DNA from: JBCBJZ01 sp038522635
GTDB lineage: Bacteria; Pseudomonadota; Alphaproteobacteria; Rhizobiales; Hyphomicrobiaceae
DNA length: 33,181 bases
Reading direction: 5' to 3'
NCBI GenBank assembly: GCA_038522635.1
Contig: JBCBJZ010000020.1
Coordinates: 1-33,181, forward strand
The notes under the pieces were generated by a model. That model was not told where the DNA came from and searched no databases. It saw only the letters and a list, made by a program, of their open reading frames with translations. Of the stretch, positions 8,290 to 15,801 are shown piece after piece; position 1 is the stretch's first letter, and each line of letters begins with the position of its first letter. Made by a program: the position numbers and the translations under genes.

Positions 8290-8460
8290 ATGGTCAGTGG
8301 GGTATCAACGGCTTCTTTTAATCTGCGAATAGTTATTCGTGCTGCCAAAATGGGAGCTAACAATGACGTGCCGCTTGTCGAATGGTTTGCTGCGAGACTG
8401 AACGTCGAAAGCCAGAATTCATTCGCCTCGGTTGGCGTTACCGATACTAGGGGCAAATAG
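8290..8460 (+). CDS. Possible small ORF, 56 codons
   Basis: Open from ATG 8290 to TAG 8458, reading MVSGVSTASFNLRIVIRAAK and ending SFASVGVTDTRGK. The middle (VPLVEWFAARLNVE) is composed like real protein, but there is no Shine-Dalgarno before the ATG and I recognise no family. It may be a fragment of a longer lost gene or a chance frame in lower-GC DNA. Confidence 0.2.
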   Translation: MVSGVSTASFNLRIVIRAAKMGANNDVPLVEWFAARLNVESQNSFASVGVTDTRGK

Positions 8461-8624
8461 TATAGGCGGCTTAGATGTAGCGCCCTATTCTATGCAGACG
8501 CGAGTATCGCTAGATCCCCATGGATGGGCCGGACCCGCCAATCCATTGTAATCTGGCAGCGATCATCGGCTTGGGCGTTTTATCGTTTCGACCGGCGCGG
8601 TTGCCTTTGTCCGTTGCCCTACGA

Positions 8625-8665
8625 GTTAGCCCCTCACGCTAATCCCTCACGCGCTAATCCCTCAC
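8625..8665. repeat. Short 13-bp tandem repeat at the ELM1 translation start
   Basis: The unit GCTAATCCCTCAC occurs at 8638-8650 and 8653-8665, preceded by a diverged copy GTTAGCCCCTCAC at 8625-8637. The last copy ends three bases before the ATG, so the array occupies the place where a ribosome binding site should be. Confidence 0.8.
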
Positions 8666-8668
8666 ACC

Positions 8669-9712
8669 ATGCCGCCACTTCGAATCTTGCATCTGAAGGA
8701 CCATCGGCCGGGGCATTATCACCTCGCGGAAGGCGTGATCGCGGCCATCGCGCGGCGTCGCACGGTTGCGGTCAACGCGCTCCAGATCTCGCGGGCGCGC
8801 TGGTTTCCGAACCGGTTGATGGCAAGTGCGATCGCGGCGGGGCTTCCAGGCCGTGCGCTTTTGCGGACCGGCTTCGGTGTCGCGGCAGCGGACCTTGTGG
8901 AGAGCGACCTCGTGATTGCGGCGGGCGGCGATACGATGGGTGCGCTCGTTGGTTCAGCTCGTCACTTGCGCGCTCGCGCCATCTATTGCGGCACGTGGAA
9001 ACACTTCGCGACGTCCGACGTCGATCTTGTGGTCACCAGCTACGACAGCCACGCGGAGCGCCCGCGCCATCTGGTGGCGCTCAAACCAAGCGGCATTGAC
9101 CCCGACGCGATCGGCCCGCCGATTGCGCCGGCCGCCTTCAACGTCGAGCGCCCTCCAGCAGCCATCGGCTTGTTGATCGGCGGCGACTCCGGGCTCTTCA
9201 CTTACGCGCGCGAAGACTGGGATGCGCTGTTCGCGTTGATCGAAGACCTGCACGCCGGTTACGCCTGCCGGTTCGTGGTCTCAACATCGCGACGCACGCC
9301 TGCGCCCGTTGGCGACCGGCTTCAGGCTCTGGCAAACCGCGCGGGCGAAACCACATCCATCACCACGCTGATCGACTACCGGACGGCGGGGCCCGGCACG
9401 CTGCCGCAAGTCTTCCGCGCCAGCGACGCGATCCTTTGTACCGCCGATTCAAGTTCGATGATTTCAGAGGCGATCAGCGCGCGCCGCCCGGTTCTCGGCC
9501 TTGTGCCGCAGGACAATGCGTTCAAACCTGAGGAAGCCGCCTACCGTGCGATGATGGAAACGCGTCACTGGTGCCGGTTTGTGCCGTTGCGCGCGGTCAC
9601 GCCGGACGCGTTGTTGCAGGCCCTGGAGACCTTGAGCCCGATGCAGGAGCATCATCTCGACGCGCTCGCGCAACGCTTGGCAGAACGCCTCCCCACCCTG
9701 TTTGAAAACTGA
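8669..9712 (+). CDS. ELM1/DUF1022 family protein (mitochondrial-fission ELM1-like putative glycosyltransferase)
   Basis: 347 residues. The N-terminus ILHLKDHRPGHYHLAEG carries the D-x-RPGH-x2-L signature of the ELM1 family. Further motifs are VIAAGGDTMG (82-91), CGTWKH, LLIGGDSGLF and the late TADSSSMISEAISARRPVLGL, which resembles the donor-binding part of GT-B glycosyltransferases. Plant ELM1 recruits a dynamin for mitochondrial fission. The bacterial relatives are widespread in alphaproteobacteria with unknown substrate, often near envelope or lipid genes. ATG 8669 fits the family N-terminus, but there is no Shine-Dalgarno: the preceding 41 bases are a tandem repeat. It converges on the cyclophilin-like gene, with repeat copy C between them. 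Confidence 0.82.
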   Translation: MPPLRILHLKDHRPGHYHLAEGVIAAIARRRTVAVNALQISRARWFPNRLMASAIAAGLPGRALLRTGFGVAAADLVESDLVIAAGGDTMGALVGSARHLRARAIYCGTWKHFATSDVDLVVTSYDSHAERPRHLVALKPSGIDPDAIGPPIAPAAFNVERPPAAIGLLIGGDSGLFTYAREDWDALFALIEDLHAGYACRFVVSTSRRTPAPVGDRLQALANRAGETTSITTLIDYRTAGPGTLPQVFRASDAILCTADSSSMISEAISARRPVLGLVPQDNAFKPEEAAYRAMMETRHWCRFVPLRAVTPDALLQALETLSPMQEHHLDALAQRLAERLPTLFEN

Positions 9713-9763
9713 CGCTGTAGATCATCTCAGCGAGCAACTTTGGGCGCAAAGACAAGCCCTGAG

Positions 9764-9810
9764 CATCTAGAGTCGGTTCGCTTCAGCCTGAAGCAGAACC
9801 GACATCTAGA
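9764..9810. repeat. Hairpin 1 inside copy C, flanked by CATCTAGA direct repeats
   Basis: GTCGGTTC (9772-9779) pairs with GAACCGAC (9796-9803), and inside it GCTTCAG (9780-9786) pairs with CTGAAGC (9788-9794): 15 base pairs with a single bulged A and a one-base loop. CATCTAGA occurs on each side (9764-9771, 9803-9810), like a target duplication around an inserted palindrome. Confidence 0.8.
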
Positions 9811-9823
9811 CTTTTGTTTTGCC

Positions 9824-9866
9824 GTTCATCTTTCGCCTCAGGCGATTCCACCTGAGGCGGATGAAC
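9824..9866. repeat. Hairpin 2 inside copy C
   Basis: GTTCATC (9824-9830) pairs with GATGAAC (9860-9866), and CGCCTCAGG (9834-9842) with CCTGAGGCG (9851-9859): 16 base pairs, a TTT bulge and an eight-base loop. No T run follows directly. Confidence 0.8.
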
Positions 9867-9912
9867 TCTAAGCCGGTGATTCCCACTTTGCGCCCGTTGT
9901 TGTGGACCGCGT

Positions 9913-10437
9913 TCAAGCACGATCCGTATCGCGGGCGCGATCACTTTCGTTGTCGCAGGCCGCCTGCCGCGCGACGTCCAAAGCTTGCATCACGACACGC
10001 TCGCCGGGCCGCACACTCACCAGCGGCGTCACTTCGCCAACCGCGCGCGCCCAGATGTTGCATCGCGCCGGCAAGCGGATCTCGCCTGGACGCGACAGAG
10101 GCGTCTCATCAAAGCCGATCACCACGCGGTCCTGTTCGACCCAGTAACCGATGGCGCCGGGCGCGATGATCCAACGCGCGTTGGCCTCGCGTCCGGTCTC
10201 GATGTGGGTCTCAAAGTGGATCGCACCACGCCCCCACATCTCAACGGTGGAAAACACCGGGAGTGCGCGCCAGATCCAATCGGCAGTGGGTGTGTTGATA
10301 AGCTTCGCCACGAGCGATTGGGCGCCCGCGCTGATCTGGACAAACCGCTGATCGCGCGAAGAATGGTGGGTCTCGGCCCCGGTTGGCTGCGGCGGGCTGT
10401 TGGGGGGCGCCGGAGTGCGGCGCGCGCGCGTCGGCAT
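9913..10437 (-). CDS. Cyclophilin-like fold protein (COG2164/TM1367-like)
   Basis: 174 residues. After a proline-rich, probably disordered first 28 residues, the domain at 31-152 shows the pattern of the cyclophilin-like family: GAIHFETHIETG, WIIAPGAIGYWVEQDRVVIGF, ETPLSRPGEIRLPARCNIWA then RAVGE. The fold is that of peptidyl-prolyl isomerases, but the family lacks their catalytic residues and its function is unknown. A GTG at 10485 would extend the frame by 16 residues. I prefer ATG 10437 because GGGAGG lies ten bases upstream. It follows the ketoacyl synthase gene on the same strand after 105 bases and may be co-transcribed with the ACP/KS pair. Confidence 0.68.
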   Translation of the reverse strand: MPTRARRTPAPPNSPPQPTGAETHHSSRDQRFVQISAGAQSLVAKLINTPTADWIWRALPVFSTVEMWGRGAIHFETHIETGREANARWIIAPGAIGYWVEQDRVVIGFDETPLSRPGEIRLPARCNIWARAVGEVTPLVSVRPGERVVMQALDVARQAACDNESDRARDTDRA

Positions 10438-10542
10438 CGGTTCAGCGCCTCCCGCGGGGCTATGGGTCCACGCTTCATGGGCCACGACGGGCCGCCCGCG
10501 CCGCGCATGAACGGCCGATCGGGCACTCGGTCCCGTGGCGCA

Positions 10543-11787
10543 TCAGGCCGGTGGCGGGCCGAACACCACCACCGCGTTCAGGCCGCCGAACGCAAACGAG
10601 TTCGACATCGTATAGTTGACCTCCATGTCGCGTCCCACGTTGGGTACGTAATCGAGATCACAATCGGGATCGGGCTCATCAAGGCCAATCGTTGGCGGCA
10701 CCCAGTTTTCCTGCATGGCCCTGATGCAGGCCACCGCCTCAACCCCGCCGCCAGCGCCCAGCAAGTGACCGGTCATTGACTTCGTCGACGAGATCGCAAG
10801 CTTGTGGGCGTGCTCGGCGAACACTTCCTTGATGGCGTTCGTTTCGTTTTTGTCGTTGATCGCAGTCGCGGTGCCGTGCGCGTTCAGATAATCGATCTGC
10901 TGCGGCTCAAGGGCAGCATCGGCCAGCGCCAGGCGCATCGCTTCCGTCGGCCCCTCTATGCCCGGGTTCACCATGTCCTTGGCATCCGACGTCATGCCAA
11001 AGCCCTTCACCTCGCAAAGAATGGTCGCGCCGCGCGCACGGGCGTGCTCAAGGCTCTCCATTACGAGCAGGCCCGCACCCTCGCCGAGCACCGTGCCATT
11101 GCGCTTGGCGGCGAACGGGAAGCAGCCCTCCGGCGACAGCACGCGCAACGCTTGCCACGCTTTCATGGTGCCGTAGTTGATGACCGATTCAGAAGCACCC
11201 GCGATGCCCACATCGACAACCCCGTTGCGGATGTAGTCGAGCACGATGCCGAACGCGTGGGCCGCCGTTGAACAGGCTGAGCACGTCGCGAAGGTCGGAC
11301 CCTTAATGCCGAATTCGATGCCCACATGCGCGCTTGCTGATGAGCCGATGATACGCAGCAGCGTCAGCGGGTGCGTGGCGCGTTTGTTGTGGATGAAAAG
11401 ATCGCGGTAGGCGGTCTCATAGGTAACAAGGCCACCGGCGCCTGACCCGATGATGGAGGCGGCGCGGTAGGGATGGTCAAAGGGGATCGGCAGCCCGGCC
11501 TGTTTCACCGCTTCCATGGCAGCAGCGCCCGCGAACCAGGAGTAGCGGTCAGCGAGGGGGATGATCTTGTCGCGCTTGTAGTCAGCGAGATCGCGGCGCG
11601 GTTGGAACTCCTTCACCTGCGCAGCGATCGTGATGTAGAGGTCCTCAAGCGGAAAACCGGTGACCGGGGCAACGCCCGATCGGCCTTCCTGAAGCGCCGC
11701 CCAGTAGTCAGCGACCGAGTTGCCGATGGGAGTAACCGCACCCATGCCGGTCACCACGACCCGTTTGGCATCGCCCGTCTGGGCCAT
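10543..11787 (-). CDS. Beta-ketoacyl-ACP synthase, FabF/NodE-like
   Basis: 414 residues, the full length of a KAS II enzyme. It begins RVVVTGMGAVTPIGN. Catalytic residues are visible: Cys172 in ATCSACSTAAHA, His304 in NAHGTAT and His341 in STKSMTGHLLGAGG, with the usual SNSFAFGGLNAVVVF near the end. It condenses malonyl-ACP with an acyl group to lengthen it by two carbons. AAAGG lies eight bases before the ATG. The acyl carrier protein gene is directly upstream on the same strand (149 bases), like the NodF-NodE arrangement. This suggests a dedicated ACP/synthase pair for a special acyl chain (lipid A long chain, lipoprotein or secondary lipid) rather than the housekeeping FabF, which usually sits beside fabD/fabG/acpP. 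Confidence 0.88.
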   Translation of the reverse strand: MAQTGDAKRVVVTGMGAVTPIGNSVADYWAALQEGRSGVAPVTGFPLEDLYITIAAQVKEFQPRRDLADYKRDKIIPLADRYSWFAGAAAMEAVKQAGLPIPFDHPYRAASIIGSGAGGLVTYETAYRDLFIHNKRATHPLTLLRIIGSSASAHVGIEFGIKGPTFATCSACSTAAHAFGIVLDYIRNGVVDVGIAGASESVINYGTMKAWQALRVLSPEGCFPFAAKRNGTVLGEGAGLLVMESLEHARARGATILCEVKGFGMTSDAKDMVNPGIEGPTEAMRLALADAALEPQQIDYLNAHGTATAINDKNETNAIKEVFAEHAHKLAISSTKSMTGHLLGAGGGVEAVACIRAMQENWVPPTIGLDEPDPDCDLDYVPNVGRDMEVNYTMSNSFAFGGLNAVVVFGPPPA

Positions 11788-11936
11788 GGCTTACGCCTTT
11801 CTTGTTGCGCTTTTTAAGAAGCGAGTGGCGCATGATGGGCCGCCAATGCGAACCGCACAGCGCGCCCGACGAGCTTTGCTGTCCATCGAACAGCCGCCTC
11901 GCGGCCGTCTGCGCCAGGCTCAAAGCCCGCGACGCC

Positions 11937-12215
11937 TTAAGAGGCGCTGGCCGCCGGGGCTGGATCAGCGTTGACGAGTTCGCGCACCTTTTCGACCACG
12001 GAGCCCACCGTTTTGAAGTCTTCAACGTCGGCATCTTCGTTGGCGTTATAGGGGATTTGAATACCGAACTGGTCCTCGATGTCGAAGACGATCATGGCCA
12101 GATCGAGCGACTCGATATTCAGCTCCGCGAGCTCGGTATCCATACCGATATCGTCGCGCGGCTCTTTCATATGCTTTTTCAGAATATCGACGATTTTGGT
12201 CGCTGTATCGTCCAT
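11937..12215 (-). CDS. Acyl carrier protein (specialised)
   Basis: 92 residues, the size of NodF and AcpXL and longer than housekeeping AcpP. The carrier helix reads ELNIESLDLAMIVFDIEDQF. Ser36 is the expected attachment point for 4'-phosphopantetheine, in an ESL instead of the usual DSL motif. GGGAG lies seven bases before ATG 12215; a longer open frame to 12269 lacks such a site. The tail (PAPAASAS) is alanine-rich. It is the first gene of the ACP, ketoacyl synthase, cyclophilin-like series. It resembles NodF more than AcpP; the acyl chain it carries is unknown. Confidence 0.88.
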   Translation of the reverse strand: MDDTATKIVDILKKHMKEPRDDIGMDTELAELNIESLDLAMIVFDIEDQFGIQIPYNANEDADVEDFKTVGSVVEKVRELVNADPAPAASAS

Positions 12216-12671
12216 GTGTGATCTCCCACCGAGCGCACGCGCGTGGTTGGCATTCGTGTTGCCGTGCAAACGCTCTCAATTGATGAGGGTTTGCAGCTTT
12301 CGCGGCGCGATCCGCATCCTGTCCAGTTGAGCCTCACTTAGCCCTATTCCAGGGTCAAGTCCAGGCGACGTTGTGGGGCCAACACCCTGAGGATGCTGCC
12401 CTTCGATGTGGCTGAGCAAGTTTCATGCCGGGGATCGGTCCCCTGCACCAAAGAGGTTCGCGCCGCGCCCTGTGCCGCGCGCATCAACCGCGCTTTGCCG
12501 GTATTTGCGTCACCTGCAAGTTTCGTCCAAGCTGGCTCATCACAATGATAATAGCCCCACGGCGGCAGCGCTAGCCCAGGGAAACGCGTCAGCAAAGCTG
12601 ACAAAGCGTAGCATCCCAGCGCGGTTCAGGCGTCGCACTAACGGATGAGGGCGAGGGAGGACGGCTTACCA
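12216..12671. other. Divergent intergenic region between the ACP and acyl-CoA ligase genes
   Basis: About 456 bases between two divergent starts, so it must hold at least two promoters. No frame inside looks like protein. I see no clear palindromic operator here; in particular I do not find a second copy of the ACGTTAACGT palindrome seen upstream of fadE. Confidence 0.5.
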
Positions 12672-14411
12672 ATGAGTGCCAATGGGAGTTCGCCGCACGA
12701 AGCGGCCGTACCGGGCCAGGGTGACGCAAACGCGCCCACCCCGCTCTACATCCAACACTACCCGCAAGGTATCGCCTGGGACCAGCCATTCCAGCCAGCG
12801 CCGCTCAACGAGATGTTCGACCGCGCCGTCGCGCAGAACGGTCCGCGCCCTTGCGTCCACTTCCTCGGCAAGATCACCACCTACGACGAGATCGGCGCGA
12901 TGGTCGATCAAGCGGCGGCCGGCTTGCAAGCGCAAGGCCTTGGCAAGGGCTCCAAAGTGGGCCTGCTGCTGCCCAACTGCGCCACCTACATCGTTTACTA
13001 CTACGCGACGCTCAAGATCGGCGCGACGGTTGTCAACTATAACCCCCTTTATACGGTCGAAGAGCTGACCTTCCAGGTGAAGGACAGCGAGACCACCCAC
13101 ATGGTGACGCTGGACCTGAAGGCGCTCTTTGAAAAGGTGGAAGCGCTGCTTGCTGACGGCACGCTGCAAACCGGGATCATCGCGAATTTTCAGACACTGC
13201 TGCCAAGCGTGAAGAAGGTGCTGTTCCGCCTCTTCAAGGGCAAGGAACTGGCGCAACCGGCCGCATCTTCGGTCGCGAGCAAGCTTGTGATGGATAAGGA
13301 CTTGCGCGCCAACGGCGGTGCTTTCACGCCGGCATCCATCGATCCGCTGAACGATCTTGCTGTGCTGCAATACACGGGCGGCACCACGGGTACGCCCAAG
13401 GGGGCGATGCTCACCCACGCCAACCTCGATATCAACGTCAAACAGGTTCTCACCTGGGCGCCGATCCTTGAGCCCGGCCAGGAACGCATGTTGGGCGTGC
13501 TGCCGTTCTTCCATGTTTTCGCGATGACGGGCGTCATGAACGTGGGGCTGGCGCTGGGCTGTGAGCTGGTGCTGATGCCGCGCTTTGTGCTCGCCGATGC
13601 GATGAAACTGATCACGCAGACGAAGCCAACGATCATGCCGGCGGTGCCCACCATCTTTAGCGCGATGCTGAACGACCCCAAGCTCAAGACCTACGATCTG
13701 ACCTCGCTGAAGCTTTGCCTGTCGGGCGGCGCGCCTTTGCCGCTTGAGGTGAAGCGCGAGTTCGAGCGCGTCACATCCTGCTCGATCATCGAAGCCTATG
13801 GCCTTTCGGAGACGTCGCCGGGCGCCACCATCACCCCGCTCGACGGGCGCGCCAAAGAAGGTTCGATTGGCTTGCCGATCCCTGGCACCCTCGTCTCACT
13901 GCGCGATCTTGAGAACATCGAGCAGGAAGTGCCTCAAGGTGAAAAAGGCGAGATCTGCATCAAAGGTCCGCAGGTGATGCGCGGCTATTGGAACCGCCCG
14001 CAAGAGACCGCCAACACATTCGTGGGCGACTATCTGCGCACCGGCGATGTCGGCATCATGGATGAGGAAGGCTTCATCTTCATCGTCGATCGCATCAAAG
14101 ACTTGATCTTGTGTTCAGGCTACAACGTCTATCCTCGCCGCATTGAGGAGGCGATTTACCAGCACAGCGATGTGGAAGAGGTGACGGTGATCGGCATCAA
14201 GGACGAGTACCGAGGCGAAGCGCCCAAGGCCTTCATCAAACTGAAACCCGGTAGCAGCGTCGATGCTGCCGCCATCATGGCCCATCTGGAGCCGAAACTT
14301 TCCAAGATCGAACTGCCGTCCGCGATCGAGTTCCGCGATGAATTGCCCAAGACCATGATCGGCAAATTGTCGAAAAAGGAATTGGTCCAGGAAGAGAACG
14401 ACAAGGCTTGA
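12672..14411 (+). CDS. fadD: Long-chain fatty acid--CoA ligase, FadD-like
   Basis: 579 residues. The adenylate-forming motif YTGGTTGTPKGAMLTHAN is at 234-251. Other core motifs are EAYGLSETSPGATITP, GEICIKGPQVMRGYW, YLRTGDVGIMDEEGF and the C-terminal catalytic lysine region PKTMIGKLSKKEL. The enzyme activates fatty acids with ATP and CoA, the entry step of beta-oxidation. ATG 12672 is preceded by GGGAGG eleven bases upstream; the in-frame ATG 12645 lies before that site, so 12672 is the start. A MerR regulator gene follows on the same strand, and the beta-oxidation genes fadE-J-I face it from the other side. Confidence 0.9.
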   Translation: MSANGSSPHEAAVPGQGDANAPTPLYIQHYPQGIAWDQPFQPAPLNEMFDRAVAQNGPRPCVHFLGKITTYDEIGAMVDQAAAGLQAQGLGKGSKVGLLLPNCATYIVYYYATLKIGATVVNYNPLYTVEELTFQVKDSETTHMVTLDLKALFEKVEALLADGTLQTGIIANFQTLLPSVKKVLFRLFKGKELAQPAASSVASKLVMDKDLRANGGAFTPASIDPLNDLAVLQYTGGTTGTPKGAMLTHANLDINVKQVLTWAPILEPGQERMLGVLPFFHVFAMTGVMNVGLALGCELVLMPRFVLADAMKLITQTKPTIMPAVPTIFSAMLNDPKLKTYDLTSLKLCLSGGAPLPLEVKREFERVTSCSIIEAYGLSETSPGATITPLDGRAKEGSIGLPIPGTLVSLRDLENIEQEVPQGEKGEICIKGPQVMRGYWNRPQETANTFVGDYLRTGDVGIMDEEGFIFIVDRIKDLILCSGYNVYPRRIEEAIYQHSDVEEVTVIGIKDEYRGEAPKAFIKLKPGSSVDAAAIMAHLEPKLSKIELPSAIEFRDELPKTMIGKLSKKELVQEENDKA

Positions 14412-14477
14412 ATGAGGCCTGATGATAAGGCGCGGCGGCCTCACGAGCGGCCACAGCACGCGGATGTTTAGACGTAC

Positions 14478-14975
14478 ATGACAGATGACGAAGCTTCGGG
14501 GGCGCCAGCGCACGGTTGGATCGCGCGCACGCACGCGGATGCAGACGCGCGCACGCCGTCACAGGAAGCCGAACGCGTTTACACGATCAGCGAGATTGCC
14601 GATGCGTTCGACCTGACGCCCCGCGCGGTCAGGTTTTACGAATCCAAAGGCTTGATCCAGCCCGACCGCGAAGGCCAGAACCGGCTCTACAGTTACCGCC
14701 AGCGCAGCCGTATCGCGATCATCCTTCGCGGCAAAAACCTCGGCTTCACGCTTGAGGACATCGCGGAATATCTGCAGCTTTACGATGCCGATCCCGCGCA
14801 GATCACGCAGACGCGGCACCTGAAGGCGAAGGTGGGCGCGCTGCGGCAAGATCTGGAACGCAAGCGGGCGGACCTCGATCGCACGCTCGCCGAGCTGCAC
14901 GACATTGATGAAGCCTGCGACGCCCATTTGCGAGCGCATGGGGGCGATGACGAGGATGGCCGCGGCAGCGCGTGA
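14478..14975 (+). CDS. MerR-family regulator, LiuR-like
   Basis: 165 residues. The winged-helix DNA-binding domain starts at 34 (VYTISEIADAFDLTPRAVRF, YESKGLIQPDREGQNRLYSY) and continues with ILRGKNLGFTLEDIAEYLQLYDA. A coiled-coil dimer helix spans about 112-150. No metal-binding Cys pattern is present: the only Cys is at 147. The sequence looks like LiuR, the regulator of branched-chain amino acid and fatty acid degradation in many proteobacteria. Its position between fadD and the fadE-J-I cluster supports that role. The first 33 residues are a non-conserved acidic extension. There is no strong Shine-Dalgarno before the ATG, so the true start could be further in, but no better one is seen. 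Confidence 0.82.
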   Translation: MTDDEASGAPAHGWIARTHADADARTPSQEAERVYTISEIADAFDLTPRAVRFYESKGLIQPDREGQNRLYSYRQRSRIAIILRGKNLGFTLEDIAEYLQLYDADPAQITQTRHLKAKVGALRQDLERKRADLDRTLAELHDIDEACDAHLRAHGGDDEDGRGSA

Positions 14976-15073
14976 ACGCGTCTTGGAGCAACGGCGGGGG
15001 GTACGAACCACGGCTTCAAACGTTCAACCCTCGCCTGCGCACGGCTTTGCTTGGGCCGACCTCCGGTGATCCG

Positions 15074-15724
15074 TCAAGCGCCCGATGATCCGGCCGCACG
15101 CGGGACATGGGGTGCCGCATCGACGCGCAGAAGCCCGCTGAGGCGAGGGTCCGGCATCACCTCGACCTCTTGGTGCGTCACGTCAAAGCCCGACCGCTCG
15201 TAAAAAGCCAGCGCGCGCGGATGATCGAATGTGCAGGTGTGAAGGAACAGTCTGTCGATCGCTGGGGTGAGACCAAAGGCACGCGCGATGCCCGCGTTCA
15301 TGAGATGGCGCGCTGCGGTGCTGGCCACCGCCTCCGGCGTGACACCAAAATAAGCCACCTCACAGGTTGGCCCCTGGCGATCTAACTCAAGCAGGCCTTG
15401 GGCGGCATCAAGCCCAGCCTCAGCACCGGCGCGCTTGAGCACGAGGAATACCCGCTCCGGCGCTGCCAACACTGCGGTGAGCGCATCATCGCTGAGCGTG
15501 AGCCGACTGCACCAAAGCCAGTCTTCGCCGATCCGCTTGAAGAGCGCGCGATACGCTTCGGCCTCAAGCCGCGTCTCGCGCACATCCCAGTTCGCAGCGT
15601 CGGGGATCGGCCGTGCCGGCGCCGCATGACGCATCTCAAGATACGTCACCATGGTGGCCAGATGCCCGGGCGGCAAACGATAAAGCCCGGACGCCAGCGT
15701 TGTTCCGGCCGGATCTTGTGTCAC
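15074..15724 (-). CDS. GNAT-family N-acetyltransferase
   Basis: 216 residues. The N-terminal LYRLPPGHLATMVTYLEM precedes a GNAT fold. Strand/helix cues are VFLVLKRAGA, CEVAYFGVTPEAVASTAARH (motif A region, weakly conserved), LFLHTCTFDHPRALAFYERS then GFDVTHQE, which is the typical motif B 'ALAFYERSGF'. It should transfer an acetyl or acyl group from CoA to an amine; the acceptor is unknown. The frame opens with GTG 15724. AAGG lies only one base upstream, so the start is uncertain, but the next Met (residue 25) would cut off the conserved N-terminus. It is 77 bases after the thiolase stop on the same strand and probably the last gene of the fadE-J-I operon. Confidence 0.75.
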   Translation of the reverse strand: MTQDPAGTTLASGLYRLPPGHLATMVTYLEMRHAAPARPIPDAANWDVRETRLEAEAYRALFKRIGEDWLWCSRLTLSDDALTAVLAAPERVFLVLKRAGAEAGLDAAQGLLELDRQGPTCEVAYFGVTPEAVASTAARHLMNAGIARAFGLTPAIDRLFLHTCTFDHPRALAFYERSGFDVTHQEVEVMPDPRLSGLLRVDAAPHVPRAAGSSGA

Positions 15725-15801
15725 GCCTTCAACGCCGGTTCGGCCGTCACCGTCACTGCCACCACCATCACCACTTCACGCGGCCCTTCCCGACACCAGC
15801 C

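Larger units (their letters stand above)
8263..8668. other. Low-GC intergenic stretch between the cysteine-rich gene and the ELM1-like gene
   Basis: About 400 bases of lower GC than the flanks. It holds one 56-codon open frame (listed separately, weak) and, at its right end, a short tandem repeat. I see no transposase remnant, tRNA or clear terminator. It looks like old insertion debris or the rest of an acquired islet. Confidence 0.5.
9720..9904. repeat. Modular intergenic inverted repeat, copy C, carrying two inner hairpins
   Basis: Starts GATCATCT, as B and D do, but goes straight to the left arm GAGCAACTTTGGGCGCAAAG (9732-9751). The right arm CACTTTGCGCCCGTTGTTG ends at about 9902. Between the arms, where D has about 30 bases, C has about 130 bases holding two independent strong hairpins. 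It lies in the convergent gap between the ELM1-like stop (9712) and the cyclophilin-like stop (9913). Confidence 0.75.

Noticed and set aside
8524..9099. 191-codon plus-strand frame
   Set aside because: Mostly the out-of-frame reading of the ELM1-like gene, Arg/Gly/Ser-rich without motifs.
12666..13514. 282-codon minus-strand frame
   Set aside because: Antisense shadow of the acyl-CoA ligase gene, no family motifs.
14976..15073. Possible fifth copy of the dispersed repeat (GGAGCAACGGCGGGG) between the MerR and GNAT genes
   Set aside because: Only about ten bases match one arm, and no partner arm is present.
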